NCBI GenBank assembly: GCA_030272585.1
Contig: BSYQ01000002.1
Coordinates: forward strand, 7,130,001 to 7,194,000
From: Bryopsis sp. KO-2023
Taxonomy: Eukaryota > Chlorophyta > Ulvophyceae > Bryopsidales > Bryopsidaceae
DNA length: 64,000 bases
Direction of reading: 5' to 3'
This document shows, piece after piece, positions 9,043 through 20,168 of the stretch. The position numbers were made by a program, and so were the translations under genes. How positions within the stretch are numbered: the stretch's first letter is position 1; each line of letters begins with the position of its first letter. A model generated the notes under the pieces. That model was not told the DNA's origin. It worked only from the letters and a program-made list of their open reading frames with translations, and did no database searches.

Positions 9043-11340
9043 TGTACAATGTTCAACAATTCTCCTGGGGCCTGAGAACATTGAGACTGCAACTCAGAGA
9101 AACAGACCAACCCTCAACACTGCACGAAAAATATCATTTCTGGAGTGTTTTTGTTTAAAAACAGTTTTACCAAAGAAAACTCTGTTCACTACAAAGACAG
9201 ATTAGAAAAAAAAGAATCCACTGAAATAGGGAAAACCCTAATGGTATCAGTAACAAAGATCCTTTTTTCTGACGAGGACAAAGTATTTGAGCAGTTTTTC
9301 TTATTTCAAAGCTTCCTTGTGACCTTATCTATTCTTGTTTAGAAAACACACACACCCAGTTTCGAAAAGATCTGCACCTAGTTCAGGCCATTTCGCACCA
9401 GTCCCAGGGTAAGACTATGTACTCCCTTTTCTGTGTTTTTTCCCTTTCAGAAAAACTTCTAATCTTACTCGCGATGATATAGACGTGTGTTTAATTCGAG
9501 CGCGCATGGCGGCTGTTGGATGAGGAATTATTATTCAGATGCACGTGATGTGGCGGTTGGGAGAATAAAGCCTTTTTCTTCATGGTGGTCAATCTTGACC
9601 AGTGGAAAACAAGAACGGGGATTTTTTTGTGTGGATATTTGTCTGGGCTGTTGACTTTTTTGGGTGTGGAACCCCCCTGTAGAACTGAAGTCACTACTGA
9701 GGGACCGTCTGTGCCAAATGGTGCGAGAGATCTTGTGTCGTACACATTACGTGACCCGAGAACATCGATCCAGGAGGAAGAAAACCCACCGTCGGCCGTC
9801 TTTTTTTTCCAACGTATTGGGTTTTTTTTCTGCGCAGAGATCGTCACTTTCGTTTGAATCGTCTCGTGTTTAAATCAGTGCAAGATGTTGGCAGATTGCC
9901 CATGAAAAGAAGCGTTTGAGGTGGTTTGCTTTTCAAAGTCTATCAGATGGACGGGGGTCTATCTCAACACAGCAGTAGCGGCGCCCCCAGATTGGTTTGC
10001 CATTGTGGAAATCATTCGTGTGTTTAGAGTCCCACTTCATTGTTACTTCATTGTTACAGAAAGCTTTAGTGGAATCTTGCTCCAAGAAGGACTCATCTTC
10101 CAGAATCTCATCAGACCAAGGACGTAATTTAATTTTTCGGAGTTGCACATTCTATTATTCAAAGTGCCAGAGCTTTGTGGCTTGTGCAAGCGTGCCGATG
10201 ATGAAAGAAGTCAGGATCCACATCCACCTGTCTGGCATTTTGACTAGATCTCTATCCCTGAGGTTGGGAGGAACTACCAAATCCTTTTCCTAGAAAGATG
10301 GGGATTTCAGGATGGTGGTACCCAGGTGCAGTATTCTGTTTCATTTAAGAAGGAACTCGCCAGCATTCAGCAGCTCACAACAGTGCAGAAGAAACCGACT
10401 GTATCAAAAAAAAATTCCCCCAAATAGAATAGCCACCTGTTCTATGTTTTTTCGAAGGAAGCTTCCCACTTCGACCACAAGCAAAAAGAGGGGGGTGTCT
10501 ATTGCAAAACTGGTAGGCTTGCTTGCGGGGCATGATGGCTTCTTCCTGCTCACAGCTTTTATGGTCGATCAATTTAGTCATGTTTGGTTCTTTTCGGCAG
10601 TCACTCCTTGTTTCCTGAATTTATAGCTGACAAGTCCAATACTCAACTTAACAAGTAATTTGAAAATTTCGAATTGATCAGGTCGACGAAAGGGTGATTC
10701 GACGTCTGCCCCTGGGGTTCAAAGAGTGGACGAAGAAGACTTAAGCGCAGCGCCAGTGTATCCAACTTCGCGGTTCCATGCGCTGAGGAGGTCATGGAGA
10801 ATGTTTGAATAGACATTTGGTACGTGTACGCGAGTGTATGGGATCCGCTCGAACTATAATTTGGCAGGCTATCTTTGTTTGTATGTCTTATTCTGTAACA
10901 CTTTTTGTCGTAACATCGTTGGACAGAAACACCAGCGCCATTACAGATCCATTACACTGCTTAATCCACCACTGCTGCTGTTTTGTTTGGAGACTTTCTT
11001 CGCACCAATTGGAAAAAAGACCCGTAGGTGCCAAAGAGAAAATCGCCAGGTGCGTGAAGTCTATTGTCGAGTCCAGGGATTCACCAACGGTTTTCTGTTG
11101 GGTTGCTCTTGTCTTGGCGTGAAAAGCCGTTGCGAAAGGGGCGTTTACTGGGCAGGGTTGGGCGCTTTGCTGGACCCGATCGATGCCTGGTGCTCTTTTA
11201 CGTCGAACCTTTTCGATCCAACGCCAGGGATAGAAAGTGAGCAACTGAGAACGTCCGCAACTTCCCTGTTCGATGCGATAATTGACTGAAACGTCGGATT
11301 GCAGAAACTGACGAGCGAGGGGGCAAGGTGATTTTTCGTC
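9043..11340. other. Mostly unassigned spacer with a Q-repeat fragment
   Basis: About 9145-9400 is a degraded minus-strand fragment of repeat Q (shared strings such as tctattcttgttt, aaagaatccactgaaat and cttttttctgac). The remainder has no recognisable gene. A short frame at about 10701-10806 (KSGRRRLKRSASVSNFAVP) looks mildly protein-like but is too short to support. Confidence 0.45.
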
Positions 11341-11367
11341 GGGGTTGCACAATTGAGAGGGTGCGTG

Positions 11368-12417
11368 ATGAAAATCGTATGGGAACTCCCAAGAGAACTT
11401 CTTTGTAAAATCTTTGAGGGTTTCTCTCCAAGGACTTTGGCCAGGTGCTCTTGCGTCGACAAGGCTTGAAACGTTGTGACCAAAGAAGAGCAGTTCGCCA
11501 GAAAAATTAGTCTCGAGAGGGCCTGGCGATGTGGCACCGTTGTGCCCAAGTGTATTAAGTTCCTCAAGAATCGAAGGAGTATTGTCGGTTGTGTCAAGGG
11601 AGGCGAGATGTTTGCGATCTCGGGATGGTCGGGGATTACCTTGGTGAACGTTGAAAAAGGCGAGGTCTCCACCGAGAAATATTTGGGGCCAACACACACC
11701 TGTTTGTGTTTCGTGGATGGAATGCTTCTTTGCAAGATTGCAAACCAAACCGTGGTAGTGTTGGAAGTTCCTGCCTTGCAAAGACTCTCATCTTTCATCC
11801 TTAGTTTCAAGGTTGATGTGATCGTGGACGTCGGAGAACACGTGGCCGTTGGTGGTGCGGGGGGTCTTGATTTGTGGAGCAAGGCGGATTGGACTCGAGA
11901 CAAGGTTTTGAATGATGTCAAGGGTGATGGGGAGGAGAGGGAAAAAAGTATCAAGTGTGCGACTTTCGCAGCGGAAGTGGGTTTGTTGATATGCGGGTTA
12001 GCCAATGGGGATCTCGAAATGTGGTGCTTGACCTCCTCCGCACGTGTGGCAACGCTCAAGGGGAACTCTTACCGCGTCAAAGGGGTTGGAGTCCATGATC
12101 GCCTGATCATCAGTGGCTCCATGGATGGAACCGTCCGAATATGGGGTCGAGAAAACTTTGAATGTGTGCGAGTTATGAACGTTGGCGAGTACTTCTGTTA
12201 TATGGGGTCCAACGAAAGCAAATTTGCATACTTTTCTAGGGGTTCAATGGAAGTGGTGGTTTGCGGTATCGTCGAGGAGGATCGTTGCCACGAGAAGTTC
12301 TACGTCGGACGTGACCTCAAAGATCTTTTCTTGAGTGAGGACAAGATGATTGTTGTGAGGGAAGATGGGAAAATCTTGGTGTGGGACTTTTTGGCCCACT
12401 CTTCCTCTAATAATTGA
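11368..12417 (+). pseudogene. F-box/WD40-repeat protein, copy 2 (one nonsense codon)
   Basis: The frame starts at ATG 11368 (MKIVWELPRELLCKIFEGF, an F-box start) and runs 349 sense codons to TGA 12415-12417. LARCSCVDKA is followed by TGA at 11467-11469 where both paralogues have Trp (AKSW, AKAW), then NVVTKEEQFARKISLERAW continues in the same frame. WD-like repeats are visible at EHVAVGGAGGLDLWSKADW, GLLICGLANGDLEMW, LIISGSMDGTVRIW and KILVWDFLAHS. It is much closer to the intact copy 3 than to copy 1. Apart from the TGA the reading frame is clean, so decay is recent or the stop is bypassed. The product would be an SCF substrate receptor if made. Confidence 0.8.
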
Positions 12418-15062
12418 GAAGTTATGGTCTTTGGTTTAAATTGCATTTGGGGGTTTGTATCCACGATTTTTATGGTGTTGGAGTGTTGAAGTAGCAAGAG
12501 AAGGAGAGGAGCATTCTCATCCGCATGTGAATCTGTTACGAACCGAACTTTCAATAGCCTTCTCTAATGATTTGGTGGTGTCTCTTGAGTTTGAAAGTGT
12601 TAGCCTTGAAAGAAATTGTTTTTTTTGGTATGATGTGATGGGAATGCAAAGCTCAACTTTTCCAAACTGATTCGAAATCCACGCCCCTCTCCCGAGGCGT
12701 TTGGGGATGAGTTACAACGTGGACGAGGAGACTTTCGAGCAGCACCAGCAACACATGAACAAAAATATCTAGTTGGTGTGTTTTTGTTCAAATGTAATAT
12801 TCTTCTGTGTTTGTTGGATTGTTTTTTCATCCTCTGTTGTTGTTGTCACTCCCGCCGCAGGCACACCACCAAAGATACCACAGACCACGCCGCTTTCTGG
12901 GACAGGGTAAAAAAAAAGAGAGAAGGAAAGGGGGTTCCTCCCCCTTTCCTTCTTTCCGTTCCCCATTTTTTTATGGATCTCTGGTTGAGGGGATTCTCCT
13001 GATTGATGGGTACATTTTCCCCCTCGATCCAGGCAAATTTCTCTTGATTTTCCTCCTAACTTGCACATGCTGAACCAAAACTAAACACACCCTGATTGAA
13101 AAAGCTCACATGATTTTATGGTGGTGGTCTGTTTTGGTTCAGCTCATGTTCAGTGCCAGCTACCCACCAAAAGAGGAAGGGAGATGGGAAGTGTCGATAA
13201 GGAATTTTTTCCCCTCTTTTCCTCATTTATTTATCGTAGGGAGGAAAACAAACCTGCCCTGTTTACACCAAGAAAGAGAGAGGATGTAAAAAGTCCACAA
13301 AAAACGTCCGACAGCAAATTTTTTTCTTATTGTAATAATTCCATGCGTCACTTTTTTATATGGCAGCCAGGTGCAGGTGTATTTCTAGAACCAAAAAAAG
13401 GAAGGCTAGAATGTATTACATGAAAATTAGTTTACATACAAGATCTACTCAACTCGCTTAAAATCTGTTGGTTCCCTTTCTCTCATTGTTGCTTCTCTAG
13501 GTCAGATCTACATTCTTTTGAGAGGAGGGGGGGGACAGGCAGATCCTACCTTTCTGTTTGTGTCCCTCTCAGCGGAGAATATTCTTTCTTCCCCTCATTC
13601 TTTTTCACTCTTCTTGGCTTTCTGCAAGTCATTCCTGAACGCCCCTCCCCGCAGTTGCTCTGGCTCTGATGCCTTTCCTACAATTGACATCAATCCAAAA
13701 AAAAATTTCACCCTGAATCAAATCACGTTCCAAGAGCGTTCCGTTGATCCGCATATCAAAGGAAAAATTGAGAAAAAGAAATATGTGTTCAGTTGAAAAA
13801 ACAAGGTTGATTTTTTCCCAGACTAAAGGGCAGACTATTCAGGAGGCCATAACAAGAGACTTTCTTATTTTTCCTTGGTGTGGGTTTTCAGCATGTTGTT
13901 TTAAGTCCAAGACCATGTTAATTTCATGGGTTATCTATTCCTTAAAATAAAAAAAGGAAACAAAAGTTTTGAGAAATATTGCCCCTATTTCAGGCAATCT
14001 CCATCAGAGTATTTACGGTACCTTTCAGGACTCAGCAGAGAATTCCCCTGTCCCCTAGAAAGAAAAAAACAAGAAACAAAAAATGCACAAGAAAAATACA
14101 TTCCCACTTTTTTTGCATTACTCTTCCCATACCCATCCTGAATGGTGTTGATCTTTTTTAGAAGAGGAAACAAACCAATTGAAGAATAGAATAAATATAT
14201 CAGTTTAGATAATACCGAAAGTTTTTGTACCAAAACAAAGAGTCAGCTTTCACCTGAAACCTCTGGGACAAAAAAATTTGAGATAGAGGCACATTAAAGA
14301 CAAGACCATTTTCATCATTTTGTTTTTTTTCACATACTCAAAAAAAATAGTTGAAGGAAAAACACTTACCCACAAAGACATCAGGAAAGATGAAAAACTA
14401 GAAGAATGTACAGAGATTTTCTTAATTGAGGCAACAGAGGGGAATCGAACCCTACTCCAATAATTTCTCAATCATTTTCGAATATGATTTTTGTTCAAGA
14501 AAAAAAAATATATACACAGTTCAGCTCTTGGACCATGGGGGTATGAACAGTCAGTCACTGCTGCACATCTTTGGTTTCACAAAAAAGAAATCGCTCATTG
14601 TGGAGTGAACTCAAGAAAAAAGAGAGAGGAAAAACTGGGGCGGAGCTAAGGTGTTGGGTTTTATTATCTTTGAAAAACTCATGGAAGATGATAAACTCCC
14701 CACAGCATTTTTGTCAGGGGAAATTGTTTCTATCTTCCTGGTTGTTTCTTTTCTCTCTTTTTTTCAAACTATTCTTTTTTTTTATTTCTAATGGCCACAG
14801 ACGGCTTCGTTGCAGGGAAGAAAAAACAGAAGAGAAACTCCTGAGTCGTGATTAATCTATTCCCATGGCCCCCTTGAAAATAAAAATAAAAACAGAAAAG
14901 ACAAGGTATTTCTACAGGCAATTATTCCACTCAGGAACAGAGTGCCATTTTGGATTAATCGCCTGATTGCACACATGAAGACATTACATCCCTTCAATTC
15001 CAGAACAGGGGGGTCAGCGAACCCCCAAAGTAAAGGTAGATAAGGATAACATCTGGTTTGCA
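12418..15062. other. AT-rich spacer with possible short exons
   Basis: 12708-12773 encodes MSYNVDEETFEQHQQHMNKN and ends at TAG. 12861-12906 is flanked by a good acceptor (pyrimidine tract, gccgcag) and a gtaaaa donor, and the T/G-rich tract before it resembles the intron before the exon at 24980. Neither can be joined to a gene. The rest (13-15 kb) is low-complexity, with T and A runs and no domain. Confidence 0.4.
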
Positions 15063-15140
15063 GAGGGAAGCTGGAGGGAAGCTGGAGGGAAGCTGGAGGG
15101 AAGCTGGAGGGAAGCTGGAGGGAAGCTGGAGGGAAGCTGT
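15063..15140. repeat. 11-bp tandem repeat (about 7 copies)
   Basis: The unit gaagctggagg is repeated head to tail seven times with almost no variation, indicating recent expansion. Confidence 0.9.
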
Positions 15141-16637
15141 TGGTAGTTTTACCCTTTTTTTGGAGGATTTCTCTCTGTGGTGGAAATATTGATGGAGGCT
15201 GTTTCCAGCAAAGGACGATGGTCTTTTTTCCATTTGCATAATACACTATTGTGGTTTTAAAATATGATGGCAGATGTCTAATTCAAATCAGCATTGATTT
15301 CATTTCAATCCCGGCATGCAATCTACCCTGGCTTCAATCAGCCCTGCATCAATCGCTGCCCTTGGCTTCCAATTCTCAATTGAAAAAGCAAACAAAAACT
15401 AACAGCCTTTCTTGCTGTGCACATACATTCCCAACCCATTCTATTCTAAAAAAGCACCCTCTCCCCTCTCCTCCCCTCACAAGAAAAAAGTGAGGGTCAA
15501 GGAAGGCCTGGAATCTCACACTTCTGCCCCATTCGGCGTTCCAAGATCGCACCAAGTTAAGCATCTTCTCGGGCAGCTGGTAGGCTTCTTCGCGTGTAAT
15601 TATGTTATGTTATGTTATTCCCACTTTTGTTTCCTCTAGCACGGACTGATAGAATGATGATCACAGCACTAGAACGAATGCCTAAAGTCAGAGGAACGAA
15701 CCGCAATACTCAAACGCTTGCAAAAATGGTCGGCACTCGCACCCTGTTCGCACATCCCCCCTCCCAAGATCCTTCTTTGATCTGTTGTGCGAGGCTGGAT
15801 GCCGTTTTCCATATCCGCTTTTGAAGAGATCGGGTCGGCCGATCGTGGAGTTGATTGCGGGTGTATGGGGGTTAGGGCACGGAGGTTGATTTGTTTCTGG
15901 AACATAACTGCTTCCGTCGACGTTTTGGGGGAGCCGTGGCGACGCAGACGATCAATCGTTGGTGGCGTTTTTAAGCCATTGGAACACCCGCGCCGCCAAA
16001 AATGTTACTGCGTGGAACAAGATTTCCAGACACGCGCGCGCTCCACGATCGCCTTCTTCCTGGATCGGTCAGGTGGTCCGTTTCAGGGGAAATGGGATGC
16101 AGCACCCCTTCTGCTCGAACATGGTGCAAAAGCAAGGCCAGGGTTTCTGCTGGCATCAGCACTGTTTTCAGTGCCAAATATTTATTCCACTGCTTTGCTT
16201 TGTGAGAGCCACTCTGATAAAGAGGAGGAATGCAAATCTTGGCTTTCATGGTTGTAGGGAACTTGGCTTTTGATTGGACATGGGAGGGGTTGGCTCTCTT
16301 GGTGAAAAGAACATTGCTGTTTGGTTGTGGTCTAGTTTTTTCATTTGGGCAATCAATCGACTGTCACATGTTGCCACATGTTGCCGTTGCGTGTTGAGTG
16401 TTCCCTTGTCGAAAACTCCATCAAGTTCTTGCGAATCGAAATCGAGAATTTCGGCAATGTCAGGCAAGAAGAGCGATTTCTGTTCTATTTTCGACTGAAT
16501 AGGATGGATGCGCTCTACGAAACGCTGGCGATAAGCAGTAGCCATTCAGTCCTGTCGTTCGCTGGTTTTGGGGTCTATGTGAGTACCACATAGATATCAT
16601 TTAGAACACTCGGCCGCAACCACTCCTCACCAACACC
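15141..16637. other. Unassigned spacer; weak 5S rRNA-like segment
   Basis: 15535-15605 has aagttaagcatcttctcggg and ctggtaggctt, reminiscent of the internal promoter of 5S rRNA genes (AAGYTAAGC, TCGGGC, TGGTTAGT). The flanks do not continue the 5S match, so it would at most be a fragment. A 156-codon frame at 15787-16257 has no recognisable domain. Confidence 0.3.
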
Positions 16638-16701
16638 ATGCCAAATTTTCTGAATACAGCCGGCCTCATTGCAGCCGTTATGTTCAGCGCCATACTATCA
16701 G
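16638..16701 (+). CDS. Orphan signal-peptide exon (duplicate of lectin exon 1)
   Basis: MPNFLNTAGLIAAVMFSAIL is a typical secretory signal peptide. It is followed by a phase-1 donor (tcag/gtggat). It is 64 nt, exactly the size and phase of the lectin first exon 380 bp downstream (MPNLVTIGGIIAAVFLSALS), and the 5' context (cactcggccgca.. / cactcgggcgca..) is also shared. No matching second exon follows before the next copy. It may be an alternative first exon of the lectin or a leftover of a tandem duplication. Confidence 0.55.
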
Positions 16702-17016
16702 GTGGATTTTTTCTCTTTTTCCAAACAAGGAAGAAAATTGATTGGGTTCCAGCCAGCAGCCAAAATGCTAGTCGTCCGATGAACACCCTGATCGCCAGGG
16801 GGCTGCGACCAAACCTGCACACGGTATCCCCCCCCCCCTTGCCACGAGGTGGGTCCCTCTCAAGGGAGAGAGAAGCGGTCGTCGCACGTAGGCTGTGCTC
16901 GAACCTGCTGTGTTTGAAGGAACCCAAGCCCTATCGATCGAGGTTAAGCGTGACTACTGTACTACAAAGAGCGTCCATTTAATGCACACTCGGGCGCAGC
17001 ACTTCAAACCCACATC

Positions 17017-17747
17017 ATGCCGAATCTCGTCACCATAGGCGGCATCATCGCAGCCGTTTTTCTGAGCGCCCTCTCGCCAGGTACAGGAATCAGCGTATCA
17101 CAGAGCTTTGTCGCCAGAACAGCGGAATGAGGGATCTTTGACGATCTTCTGGTTGTGTTGCAGCCCTTTCCGTCCCTGAGTGCGACTTTTTCAAGGTCGA
17201 GGGTGGATACTTGGAGTCCGTAGGTGAAGATCTCAAGTGATCTTCTTACCCCTCACTCGAAGCTGCGAAAAGGGAATGCCTCTCCACGCCGGCTTGCGAT
17301 GGCTTTTCTTTCGGGCCTTGGGGAACAGGGGTTGGGGGCTGCCAAAAAAGGAACAGAGTTGGTGGGTTCACGTACCACCAAAAGTTCGTTGGGTACCACA
17401 AGAACGTCATGGGGTGCTGCCGTAATGATAAGCTCGAGAAGGGGGAGTGCCATGAACGGGAGATGAAACGCACAGAGAAGCTGGTTTCACGGGGCAAACC
17501 TACGACGCAGTCTAGTGTTTACAAAGATAAAACTGTCCCAGAGGGAGGACTGTCCTCGAAAGCTGTTGATGGGGATAAGAACATAAAATGGGCGGGAAGA
17601 AGCTGCTCTCATACCCTCCACGGAGAGCGCAACCCCTGGTGGTCGGTTGATTTGTTGGACACCTACGACGTTTTCAGGGTTGCGGTGACCGGCGAAACGA
17701 GGTGCACAGAGTGGAACGTGAAGCTCCAACAAATATCATCATCATAG
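17017..17747 (+). pseudogene. Secreted PAN-like/FTP lectin gene, two exons, one in-frame TGA
   Basis: Exon 1 (17017-17080) encodes the signal peptide MPNLVTIGGIIAAVFLSALS. The intron is 83 nt (gtacag..ttgcag). Exon 2 (17164-17747) joins in phase 1. After the signal come ECDFFKVEGGYLESVGEDL and LEAAKRECLSTPACDGFSFG, a Cys pattern like PAN/apple domains. Then comes the N-terminal half of a fucolectin (FTP, F5/8C-related) domain: KLVSRGKPTTQSSVY, KAVDGDKNIKWAG, NPWWSVDLLDTYDVFRVAV. These domains bind glycans. TGA at 17238-17240 lies between the two parts of the PAN-like region; otherwise the frame is open to TAG at 17747. The C-terminal half of the FTP fold (seen in the 43-kb copy) is missing. 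It is either a decaying gene or one read through the TGA. Confidence 0.65.
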
Positions 17748-18628
17748 AGGGTGATGGCTCTCTTTTGCTGTGGGTTGTAATTATGATTATGATTATGATT
17801 ATGAAGCTCCAACGGTGGGTGTGCTTTCCATTCATCAAGGGGTCCCCAGTCTTTTTACCAGGGTCACAATGGTGATTGTACATCGGAACAACCGTCCACT
17901 CTGTGCACCTCGTTCTCCACACGCAGAGTGCGCTGGAGCTTTGCAGAACTGACATTTCGTTTTGTCGTCTGTGCTTGCATCTTACCCCCAAACTTGAAAA
18001 TGGCCAGGTTTAAACACGGGAAATAGAACGTCGAGCAGGGTAGCGCCTGCTTATCACCCAAGCGGGGACTGTTGAGCGTGGATCGAGGGTGTCTGTCCCT
18101 GGTCCTGTGCTGAGCGTCGATGGTGCACCCTTTCCAAGGGGTGGGTCTATTCTGGCTCCTTCTCTGAAGAGTCGGCGGCGGGATGGGTGGGGTGTCAGAC
18201 ATAGCGCCAGGCGGGAAACCGAGCAGCGTTCACTGGCCGCCTACCTCGGTGGGAGGACAATGCACCAGAGCTGATCACAAGGTTCACCAGGGATACACAC
18301 TCAGAGGGACTGCTCAATTTATCTCGTTTTATTGGCTGCGCCTCTTTTGCTCCTTTTCTTGAAACAAGAGTCCATTTTGTTCACGAACATAAGAAATTGT
18401 TTTCGATGATTTTCGTGGGCACCAGCCTCGCCCCACGTGTCTCTTCAAATTGGTCAAGTCCAACCAGCTGCTGCGACCCTCCATGCAAGGACCACTGTTT
18501 TTCTTCCCTAATCCAACAGTTGCCTGGTTTTGGTAGCCAGGAGGAGGATCCCACAGTACAGGCCGCACAAAAACGTGATATCGACAGCACATGCCTTATT
18601 TCCACGCCGCTCACAGGGCCTACCTATA
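17748..18628. other. Spacer with duplicated lectin 3' scraps
   Basis: 17895-17914 is a perfect 20-bp inverted copy of 17696-17715 inside the lectin, so part of its 3' end was duplicated in inverse orientation. No further gene was recognised; 18380-18600 has open frames without any domain. Confidence 0.5.
17781..17803. repeat. TTATGA microsatellite
   Basis: About four head-to-tail units of six bases directly after the lectin stop codon. Confidence 0.85.
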
Positions 18629-19065
18629 GAGGGAGAAGTAGTGTTAGTGTTTCCTGCGAGGGGATCGAGGAAGGCTGGAAACTAGGTGGTGTGGACGAAG
18701 TTCTTATCAAGGGCTGGGAAGAGTTGGGAAGTTCTGCCAGAAAAACACGATTTGCTGAGATGAGGCTTTGCTTTTTTTTAATCCACTCGTTCCTTCTCGC
18801 CATCCTTCGCGATTTCTATGAACCGTTTCTCGACATCTTTCACACCTCTGATGTGCTTTTTTTTTTTCGGAGGGTATGTGGTCTTGGTTGCACTTTCGAG
18901 CGTTTTTCGTGTGTGCTGCAGTCGTCCCAGTGAAAACTTTGCAGAATAAATCCCTCTCAACGAAGCGATTTTCTGACTGAAGTCTCTGAAGTGGGCTGAA
19001 GTCCTCTGATAAAACTGCAACCCGTGGCCCTGGTTCGTGTGGTGTCGACTGTCAGTCCCCAGGTG
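18629..19065. repeat. Repeat P, copy 2
   Basis: A direct repeat of 6057-6490. On the minus strand the frame ending at the stop 18707-18709 stays open up to about 19060 and matches the copy 1 frame block by block (LQRLQSENRFVERDL, KNARKCNQDHIPS, CERCRETV, REGWREGTSG, LPSP at the end). Confidence 0.75.
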
Positions 19066-19429
19066 AAACTGGGGCCAGCAGCAGCAACTTGATTTCTAGA
19101 TAAAATACTTGCGGTTGGCTGGCCCGATTTTCAGGAGTCTGTTTAGCAAAACATAGATCAACTGATATAGAAAAAAAATTACATCATGTGGCTTTCTCTT
19201 GTTCAGGTATGTTCACTTTGGTTCAGCAAGGGACCATGTTTTTCCAGCACCAATGATGCCTTATTTCTTTAAACAGTTTGTGGTCGCTTTTCTTACAGGC
19301 AATTTCTTTGCCGCATTTTTTTTAAACCGCTAGACCATCTTCTACAAACACAGTGGTATGGAAAAAAAAAGATACCGCATTGTTCGATTTATAGTTTGCA
19401 TGTGTGTGGTGTTTTTTCTTTCCGGTTGG

Positions 19430-20168
19430 GGGGGGCAGGAGGATCCACCACTCAGTTTAATAATGATAGTAATTCGATGAACTGTCTTGAACTGGGGGCA
19501 GATTTTCTCGAAAATGAGGGCGTTATCTTTTAAACAAGAATAGATGAGGCCTGAACTGGACAAGGAAGCCTTGGATTAAAAAAAAAAAAAAGCTAAAATA
19601 CTTTATCCTTGTCAGAAGAAAGGGTGTATTTTACGGAAATTAAATAAAATAGTTCTTCCCATTTCAGTGGGTTCTTTATTCTTGTTTTTGAATCTCTTTT
19701 TGTGGTGAACAGACTTTTCTTCGGTGGGTTCATTTCTAACAGAACCCTCCAAAAACTTTTTGCATTTTTGGGGTTTGGTGTGTATCTTTTCGGGGATATT
19801 CTGGTGTTCTTAGAAAAGACCCTCATGATGGTGGTTTTCCTGGATACTTCAATACATAGGGAAGTTAGAGGTGTGGTTTTGTGTTTGTGTGTGTGTGCTT
19901 GGGGGGGAGCAAATCTGTTCCATCAGAAATCTGTGGGCTGGGTTCTGTTGGGTTGAATTTTTTGTTTGTGTTTAAACAAAAAATAAAAAATTTCTGGCAG
20001 GATGGTGGGGTCTATTTAGGAGGCTTTTTTGATAATGGATTTCAAGATTTGGTGGATGATAGGCAATTTTTGGTTAATAGTGTGTTGTTCCTCTCAATCC
20101 CTTCTGAGATTTCAGCTGAGTTTGTATTTCGAATCAGCTGCAAAATTTGGGTGGGGGAAAAAGAGTGA
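19430..20168 (+). repeat. Repeat Q, plus-strand copy
   Basis: About 740 bp that reappear inverted at 45650-46450, with fragments near 9145-9400 and 26770-26945, and a weaker match from about 54540. Landmarks are ctgaactgggggcagattt.., tttctcgaaaatgag, ttttgcatttttggggtttgg, cctggatactt and ttcagctgagtttgtatttcg at the end. No coding frame is shared across copies. No terminal repeats or target duplications could be fixed. Confidence 0.75.

Noticed and set aside
11145-12059. 304-codon minus-strand ORF
   Set aside because: It is antisense to the F-box/WD40 copy 2 gene, whose plus-strand frame has clear homology.
14425-14475. tRNA-like B box (reverse strand ggttcgattcc)
   Set aside because: No pairing acceptor stem or D/anticodon arms could be found in the neighbouring bases.
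15787-16257. 156-codon ORF with an ankyrin-like APLLLEHGAKA string
   Set aside because: Only one short match, no repeat consensus around it and no exon borders of the ankyrin family; chance is likely.
3600-17240. Reassignment of UGA to Trp as the nuclear code
   Set aside because: Genes A and B are open over 12-13 exons without a single in-frame TGA, use TGG for Trp, and end at TGA. One F-box copy is broken by TAA. Pseudogenes explain the cases better, although the TGA bias is kept as a question in the findings.
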